DNA of 64,000 nucleotides from DATBJJ01 sp036556425. GTDB taxonomy: Bacteria; Acidobacteriota; Vicinamibacteria; Vicinamibacterales; 2-12-FULL-66-21. Shown piece by piece: positions 59,562 through 64,000 of the stretch (its first letter is position 1; every line of letters begins with the position of its first letter). A program made the position numbers and the translations under genes. The DNA lies in assembly GCA_036556425.1 (NCBI GenBank), contig DATBJJ010000006.1, positions 65,002-129,001 of the forward strand, read 5' to 3'. The notes below the pieces were generated by a model. That model was not told where the DNA came from and searched no databases. It was given only the letters and a program-made list of their open reading frames with translations.

Positions 59562-59965
59562 GCGCCCTGCTTCAATTCGACGAGCACGCCGTGAGCGCTC
59601 GAAGGATGGATGAAGGCGACGAGCGACCCGTGAGCGCCGGGCCGCGGCGACTCGTCGATCAAACGCACGCCGCGTCGCTTGAGGCGATCGATCGCGGCGT
59701 GGATGTCGTCGACGCCGAGCGTGATGTGGTGCAGCCCCGGACCGCGCGCCGCGACGTATTTCGCAATGGGTGAATCGGCGGCCGTCGCCTCCAGCAGCTC
59801 CAGCGCGCCGCGGCCGTCAGCCATCGGAATGAAGTGCGCGCGCACGCGCTGCGAGGGTACGTCCTCGGGCGCCTCGATCTCGAGCCCGAGCGCGTCGCGA
59901 TAGAAGGCGAGCGCCGCGTCGAGATCCGCCACCGCGATGCCGATGTGATCGAGCCGAGCTTTCAT
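59558..59965 (-). CDS. mce: methylmalonyl-CoA epimerase
   Basis: Vicinal-oxygen-chelate enzyme, 135 residues from ATG 59965. It begins MKARLDHIGIAVADLDAALA; metal ligands are His in LDHIGIAV, His in GLHHITLGVDD and Glu in VLVELKQ. It interconverts (R)- and (S)-methylmalonyl-CoA in propionate breakdown. MeaB, the mutase chaperone, is encoded immediately upstream. The mutase itself is not in this window. Confidence 0.93.
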   Translation of the reverse strand: MKARLDHIGIAVADLDAALAFYRDALGLEIEAPEDVPSQRVRAHFIPMADGRGALELLEATAADSPIAKYVAARGPGLHHITLGVDDIHAAIDRLKRRGVRLIDESPRPGAHGSLVAFIHPSSAHGVLVELKQGA

Positions 59966-59984
59966 TTCTTTCTCGAATTCGCAC

Positions 59985-60935
59985 CTATTTTCGGCCAAGC
60001 GCGCGGCCGAACACATTATCCACGACCGTATACGGATCCGTTTCGCGCGCCGCGATTCGATCGAGGATCCGCTCCATCTCGCCCGGCGCCAGCACGCGCT
60101 CGTCGACGTGCTCCAGGAAGCGCTGCGCCAACAGCTCGCGCAGCCGCCACTCGGCGCGCGAACGCCGTCTCGCCGCCTGCGACGGCGCCGCGTGCGCCCG
60201 AAAGCGATCGATCGCCTCCAGGAGCTCGGCCACGCCCTTCCCCGTCGTCGCTTGGGTCTTCAGAATCGGCGGACGCCAGGCGCCGGAGGGAAACGTCTGC
60301 AGCGACAACAGCGTCTCGATCGATGCGGCCGTGCGATCGGCGCCCTCGCGATCTGCCTTGTTGACGACGAAGATGTCGGCGATCTCCATGATGCCGGCCT
60401 TCAGCGCCTGCACCTCATCACCCGTTCCCGGCACGATCGTGACGATCGACACGTCGGCGGTGCGGACGATATCGATCTCGTCCTGGCCGACGCCGACGGT
60501 CTCGATGAACACGAGATCCTTGCCGGCCGCGTCGAGCACGAGCGCGGCCTCGCTCGTCGCGCGCGCGAGGCCGCCGAGGTGGCCGCGGGTCGCCATGCTG
60601 CGAATGAACACGCCCGCGTCGCCCGCGTGCGCCTGCATGCGCACGCGATCGCCGAGGATCGCGCCGCCGGTGAAGGGGCTCGTGGGATCGACGGCCACGA
60701 TGCCGACAGTCCGATTCGCGGCGCGCACGGCCGCCGTCAGCTTGTCGACGAGCGTGCTCTTCCCCGCGCCCGGCGGACCCGTGACGCCGACGAGATACGC
60801 GCGGCCGGTGCGGGGGAACAGACGCCGCACGAGCTCGGCGCCCGCGGGCGACTCATCTTCGATCAGGCTGATCGCTCGGGCTATCGCGCGAGGATCGCCG
60901 GCGAGCACTCGATCGCTGAGCGTGCCTTCGGTCAC
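59985..60935 (-). CDS. meaB: methylmalonyl-CoA mutase-associated GTPase MeaB
   Basis: G3E-family GTPase protecting and reloading methylmalonyl-CoA mutase, 316 residues from GTG 60935 (GTGA overlap with the acyl-CoA dehydrogenase). P-loop GVTGPPGAGKSTLVDKL, GIVAVDPTSPFTGGAILGDR, VFIETVGVGQDE and VNKADREGADRT are seen. The adjacent epimerase supports propionyl-CoA metabolism. Formerly called ArgK. Confidence 0.95.
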   Translation of the reverse strand: MTEGTLSDRVLAGDPRAIARAISLIEDESPAGAELVRRLFPRTGRAYLVGVTGPPGAGKSTLVDKLTAAVRAANRTVGIVAVDPTSPFTGGAILGDRVRMQAHAGDAGVFIRSMATRGHLGGLARATSEAALVLDAAGKDLVFIETVGVGQDEIDIVRTADVSIVTIVPGTGDEVQALKAGIMEIADIFVVNKADREGADRTAASIETLLSLQTFPSGAWRPPILKTQATTGKGVAELLEAIDRFRAHAAPSQAARRRSRAEWRLRELLAQRFLEHVDERVLAPGEMERILDRIAARETDPYTVVDNVFGRALGRK

Positions 60936-62077
60936 TGGCCGAGCAATTGGCGGGCAATGACGAGCCGCTGGATCTCGCTGGTGCCCTCGCCGATCGTCAG
61001 GAGCTTGACGTCGCGGAAGTACTTCTCGGCGGGATAGTCCTTCACAAAGCCGTAGCCGCCGTGGATCTGCACGCTGTCGTCCGCCGCCTTGACCGCGATC
61101 TCGCTCGCGTACAACTTCGCGATCGACGACTCGCGCGTCGTCCGCGCGCCCATATCGCGAAGGAACGCGGCGCGATACGTCAGCAGCCGCGCCGCTTCGA
61201 TCCGCGTCGCGTTGTCGGCGAGCTTCCATTGAATCGCCTGGAAGTCCGCGATCGGTTGACCGAACTGGCGGCGCTCCTTCGCATAGCGCAGCGCGGCTTC
61301 GTACGCGCCTTGCGCGAGCCCGACCGACAGCGCGGCGATTCCGATGCGGCCGCCGTCGAGCACCTGAAGCGTGTTGATGAAGCCTTGGCCTTCTTCGCCG
61401 AGGAGGTGATCCGCGGGAATCCGGCAGTTCTCGAAGAGGACCTCGCTCGTGTCGCTGGCGCGCATGCCGAGCTTGTTCTCTTTCTTGCCGGCCGTCATGC
61501 CCCGCGTGCCGCGCTCCACGATGAACGCGGAGATGCCGCGATGGCCCTTCGCGCGATCGGTGACCGCGATCACGACCATGATGCCGCCGATCCGGCCGTG
61601 CGTGATGAACGTCTTCGCGCCGTCGATCACCCAGCACTGTCCCTGCCGCACGGCGGTCGTTCGCATGCCGGCCGCATCGCTGCCCGCGCCGGCTTCGGTG
61701 AGTCCCCACGCGCCGAGCACTTCGCCGCGCACCAGTTTCGGGAGGAACTGCTGCTTCTGCGCCTCGCTGCCGAACATCGCGATGTGCGCCGAGCAGAGCC
61801 CGTTGTGCGCGGCGACGGAGAGCGCCACCGCCGGACACACGCGCGCGAGCTCCTCGATGCAGATGCAGTAGTCGACCGCCGACAACGCCGCGCCGCCGTA
61901 CTCTTCGGGAAACTGCACGCCGGTCAGACCGAGCGCGGCAAGCTTCGGCAGCAGCTCCATCGGAAACTGCTGCGCCTCGTCCCACGCCATCACGTGCGGG
62001 CCAATCTCCGCTTCCGCGAACTCGCGCACGGTGCGGCGCAGCAGCTGCTGCTCCTCGGAGAGGCGAAAGTCCATCAC
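60932..62077 (-). CDS. acyl-CoA dehydrogenase
   Basis: FAD enzyme of beta-oxidation or branched-chain degradation, 381 residues. Motifs: AWGLTEAGAGSDAAGMRTTA, LLGEEGQGFINTLQVLDGGR, and IHGGYGFVKDYPAEKYFRD with LLTIGEGTSEIQRLVIARQL. The catalytic Glu region fits short/medium-chain and 2-methyl-branched types. It is coupled to meaB and mce, consistent with a pathway generating propionyl-CoA. Electrons would pass to EtfAB. Confidence 0.95.
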   Translation of the reverse strand: MMDFRLSEEQQLLRRTVREFAEAEIGPHVMAWDEAQQFPMELLPKLAALGLTGVQFPEEYGGAALSAVDYCICIEELARVCPAVALSVAAHNGLCSAHIAMFGSEAQKQQFLPKLVRGEVLGAWGLTEAGAGSDAAGMRTTAVRQGQCWVIDGAKTFITHGRIGGIMVVIAVTDRAKGHRGISAFIVERGTRGMTAGKKENKLGMRASDTSEVLFENCRIPADHLLGEEGQGFINTLQVLDGGRIGIAALSVGLAQGAYEAALRYAKERRQFGQPIADFQAIQWKLADNATRIEAARLLTYRAAFLRDMGARTTRESSIAKLYASEIAVKAADDSVQIHGGYGFVKDYPAEKYFRDVKLLTIGEGTSEIQRLVIARQLLGQ

Positions 62078-62116
62078 GTCGACTTTATCATGCCGGTTCC
62101 GGCGTATGCTGACGCC

Positions 62117-62596
62117 ATGGTCAAACGCTCAGCATGTCTGCTCGCGCTGGCAATCCTTCTGCTCCCTGCGACGGCATCCGCCGACGTGACGGCGTTTCTC
62201 GGCACGAATCCCACGCCAACAAATCGCGTCACGACCGGCTTCGGCGTCGGGATGGGACTCGTCATCGTCGGATTCGAGTTCGAGTACGGACACTCGCGCG
62301 AGAATCTCGACGAGCTCGCGCCGAGCCTGCGCACGTACATGTTCAATGGATTGCTGCAGACGCCAATCCCGATCGCGGGGCTGCAGTTCTACGCGACCGC
62401 GGGCGGCGGCCTCTATCGCGAGACGCTGGACGACGACTCGGAGACGAGTGTTGGAATCAACGTGGGGGGAGGCGTGAAGATGTCGCTCGCGGGACCGCTT
62501 CGGCTCCGGTTCGACTACCGCGCGTTCACGCTGCGAGGAGACGCGCGGCACTCGAAGCCGCAGCGGTTTTATGTGGGTTTGAATGTGAAGTTTTGA
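62117..62596 (+). CDS. small outer-membrane beta-barrel protein
   Basis: 159 residues, plus strand. A signal peptide (MVKRSACLLALAILLLPATASA) is followed by alternating strands such as GFGVGMGLVIVGFEFEYGHS, VGINVGGGVKMSLAG and LRFDYRAFTL, ending in Phe (YVGLNVKF), the usual outer-membrane barrel terminus. It resembles OmpA/OprF-like eight-strand barrels. It is divergent from the acyl-CoA dehydrogenase (39 bp apart) and convergent with the next gene across L9. Confidence 0.85.
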   Translation: MVKRSACLLALAILLLPATASADVTAFLGTNPTPTNRVTTGFGVGMGLVIVGFEFEYGHSRENLDELAPSLRTYMFNGLLQTPIPIAGLQFYATAGGGLYRETLDDDSETSVGINVGGGVKMSLAGPLRLRFDYRAFTLRGDARHSKPQRFYVGLNVKF

Positions 62597-62720
62597 TCAG
62601 GGTGCCAGAGTCCAGACGTGCCGCGGTGCCAACGTGCAATGTGCCGAAGTGCTATGGCACTCTGCACCTTGGCACCCTGCACCTTGGCACCCTGGCACCC
62701 TTGCACCCCGGCACCCTGAA
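62597..62720. repeat. 7-8 bp repeat locus L9 (GGTGCCA) with mirrored ends
   Basis: Units GGTGCCA on the left and GGCACCCT/TGCACC on the right form inverted arms between convergent genes. The left stop reads TGA followed by TCAGGGTGCC; on the other strand the right stop reads TAA followed by TTCAGGGTGCC. The two ends thus carry the same decamer in mirror orientation. It is related to L5. Confidence 0.95.
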
Positions 62721-63224
62721 TTACATTCCCCCGCCGACCGGCGACAGGTTCAACTTGTTATACGGCGCGGCAAACGCGGCCTGCGCGCGCTTGAAGAACG
62801 CCTGGGTCTCTTCGCTTCGGAGCTCTTCGGGCGTCATGACTTTCTGCAGAAGGCCGAACAGCTCGTACTCGGTGTCCTTCGTTGCCGGATCGGCGACGAT
62901 CACGTAGAGCGCGTTGCCCTGCATGTCTTCCGCCGACTTGAACACCTTCCAGCCCGCCAACTGCTTCTTCAGGGCTTCGTCGGTCGACTTGGCCACGCCC
63001 GCGCGGATCTTCGAGATCATCTCCTCGAACGCCGAGACCTGATCTTTCTTGATCTGAACCAGCAGAAGGCCAGCGTCGGTCGTGAAGGACAACGCGAGCT
63101 TCGGCGGGGCTGCGGCCGGTGGCTGCGCCGGGGGCTGAGCGGGGGGCGGTGTCTGTGCGTAGGCCGCAGCTGAGAGCACCGCGAACGTCAGGGCGCAAGT
63201 CATAGTAATGAAGGAACGACGCAT
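62721..63224 (-). CDS. secreted protein of unknown function
   Basis: 167 residues. A signal peptide (first 23 residues, ending AAAYAQ) is followed by a Pro/Gln/Ala linker (TPPPAQPPAQPPAAAPP) and a helical/mixed domain (LLLVQIKKDQVSAFEEMISK ... NALYVIVADPATKDTEYELF). The periodic, regular character suggests a small periplasmic domain; no family is recognised. It ends against repeat L9. Confidence 0.8.
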   Translation of the reverse strand: MRRSFITMTCALTFAVLSAAAYAQTPPPAQPPAQPPAAAPPKLALSFTTDAGLLLVQIKKDQVSAFEEMISKIRAGVAKSTDEALKKQLAGWKVFKSAEDMQGNALYVIVADPATKDTEYELFGLLQKVMTPEELRSEETQAFFKRAQAAFAAPYNKLNLSPVGGGM

Positions 63225-63350
63225 TCAAACTCCTCCTTGATCACGATCTTGGTCACTCGAATCCTCAGGTTCGAGCTCGGGACGGCCGCACGAAAAGCGA
63301 CACTCTATCGTACACGCCCGCCAGCCGCCTAGGGGCGGAGGGACGGATGT

Positions 63351-64000
63351 TCACACAAAAACTTGCATTACTTCATTAGCAACAAGCATACCCTCGCGCG
63401 TCAGGCGAAGGCGCGTCCCCTCGCGCCGGAGCACGCCGTCATCCACGAACGGCTGGAGACTCGCGCCGAACCGCGACCACACGTCGACGCGGTAACGGGC
63501 GCCCACGTCGCCGATGTCGATCCCATTTGTCAGCCTGAGGCCGGTAAACAGCGCCTCTTCCAACTGCTCGTCCGCGGTCATCCGCCGATGCTCGACGACG
63601 ATCTCTTTTCCTGATCGCATTCGCTCGACGTAATCCACCGTCGCCGAGACGTTCTTCCATCGCGCGCCGCCCCGCGTCGAGTGCGCGCCGCAGCCGAGGC
63701 CCAGCCACTCGCCGTCTGTCCAGTATTTGAGGTTGTGCCGCGACTCGCGTCCTGCCAAGCAGACGTTCGAGATCTCATATTGGCCGTAACCCGCGCGATC
63801 CAGCGCCGCGAGGCCCGAAAGGTACATATCGGCGGCGTCCTCGTCCGGCGCGAGCGACCACCCGCCGCGCGCCATCTCATCTTTCAACGGCGCATTCGGG
63901 TAGAGCTCGAGGAGATAGAGCGAGATGTGCTCGGGACGAAGATCGATCACGCGATCGACGCTCTCCGTCCAATCGGCGGTCGTCTGCCCAGGGAGCCACA
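63351..64000 (-). CDS. hemW: HemW-like coproporphyrinogen dehydrogenase family protein, N terminus outside window
   Basis: The visible 216 codons are the C-terminal part of a radical SAM HemW-type heme chaperone. LPGQTTADWTESVDRV, followed by PEHISLYLLELYPNAPL, QYEISNVCLAGRESRHNLKYW, and LGLGCGAHST are diagnostic. The iron-sulfur motif lies in the missing part, so it cannot be checked. The GTG at 63950 is internal, since coding similarity continues to the window edge. The 126-bp gap to the next gene shows nothing clear. Confidence 0.92.
   Translation of the reverse strand, partial: WLPGQTTADWTESVDRVIDLRPEHISLYLLELYPNAPLKDEMARGGWSLAPDEDAADMYLSGLAALDRAGYGQYEISNVCLAGRESRHNLKYWTDGEWLGLGCGAHSTRGGARWKNVSATVDYVERMRSGKEIVVEHRRMTADEQLEEALFTGLRLTNGIDIGDVGARYRVDVWSRFGASLQPFVDDGVLRREGTRLRLTREGMLVANEVMQVFV

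Noticed and set aside
59985..61985. Single long protein joining MeaB with upstream sequence
   Set aside because: The upstream part is in a non-coding frame of the acyl-CoA dehydrogenase; GTG 60935 gives a normal MeaB length.

Overview
The window is GC-rich DNA from a Gram-negative bacterium, shown by BamA, a Skp-like chaperone, LpxA, LpxI, a Lol exporter and several outer-membrane beta-barrels. It combines an exosortase A (XrtA)/PEP-CTERM-type polysaccharide cluster, a futalosine-type menaquinone operon, a FabZ-LpxA fusion and many PilZ, PEGA and TonB-C proteins. That mixture best fits Acidobacteriota, probably a Vicinamibacteria-like lineage. This placement is inference from gene content; there is no rRNA gene to confirm it. 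Nearly all genes lie on the minus strand in tightly overlapping operons (many ATGA or GTGA junctions). Only three genes are on the plus strand. No tRNA, rRNA, CRISPR array, integrase or transposase was recognised.

Layout by coordinate. 1-11.5 kb: EPS/XrtA cluster with acyl-CoA ligase (cut by the window edge), ACP, polysaccharide deacetylase, sugar-1-P transferase, tyrosine-kinase-like ATPase, Wzz-like chain-length protein, outer-membrane barrel, Wza-like export protein, ExeA-like ATPase, sigma-54 activator and two PilZ proteins. 11.5-15.5 kb: a protein with a degenerate GGDEF-like C terminus, a TPR/TonB-C protein and a PEGA protein. 15.8-20.1 kb: acyltransferase, ETF-quinone oxidoreductase, EtfA and EtfB. 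20.3-25.3 kb: fabF, acpP, fabG, fabD, plsX, rpmF and DUF177, without fabH. 25.3-29.9 kb: dgt-like, deoB, hfq, miaA, a 30-residue membrane protein and a TonB-like protein. 30-37.7 kb: menaquinone operon (ubiE/menG, ubiX, ubiA, an amidohydrolase, mqnC, mqnA, a cysteine-less MqnE-like protein, ubiD). 37.8-45 kb: lipid A and outer-membrane biogenesis (Gfo/Idh oxidoreductase, lpxI, fabZ-lpxA, skp-like, bamA). 45-49.5 kb: clpC, an acyl-CoA dehydrogenase and a small secreted protein. 49.6-55.3 kb: RidA, lolD, a LolC/E permease, lysS, nusB, ribH and an enoyl-CoA hydratase. 55.3-58.7 kb: four small membrane proteins, a PfkB kinase and mtnP. 58.7-62.1 kb: an MBL hydrolase, methylmalonyl-CoA epimerase, MeaB and an acyl-CoA dehydrogenase. 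62.1-64 kb: a small barrel, a secreted protein and partial hemW.

The most striking feature not explained by genes is a set of nine intergenic arrays built from units of about 7 bp. Unit sequences differ between loci (CTTCCRG, GTCCGCK, GGGRTCC, CAGTCGT, GGTGCCA types) but the period and placement are shared. Each array fills nearly the whole interval from the upstream stop codon to the next gene. At two loci the gene-proximal unit differs from its neighbours by one base that creates a Shine-Dalgarno sequence. At convergent junctions the ends of the array mirror each other. Other points for follow-up are a sigma-54 -24/-12 element upstream of the XrtA-type ACP/ligase pair, the MqnE-like protein without radical-SAM cysteines, the FabZ-LpxA fusion next to a GnnA-like gene, the missing fabH, and deoB, which has no canonical start codon at its expected N terminus.
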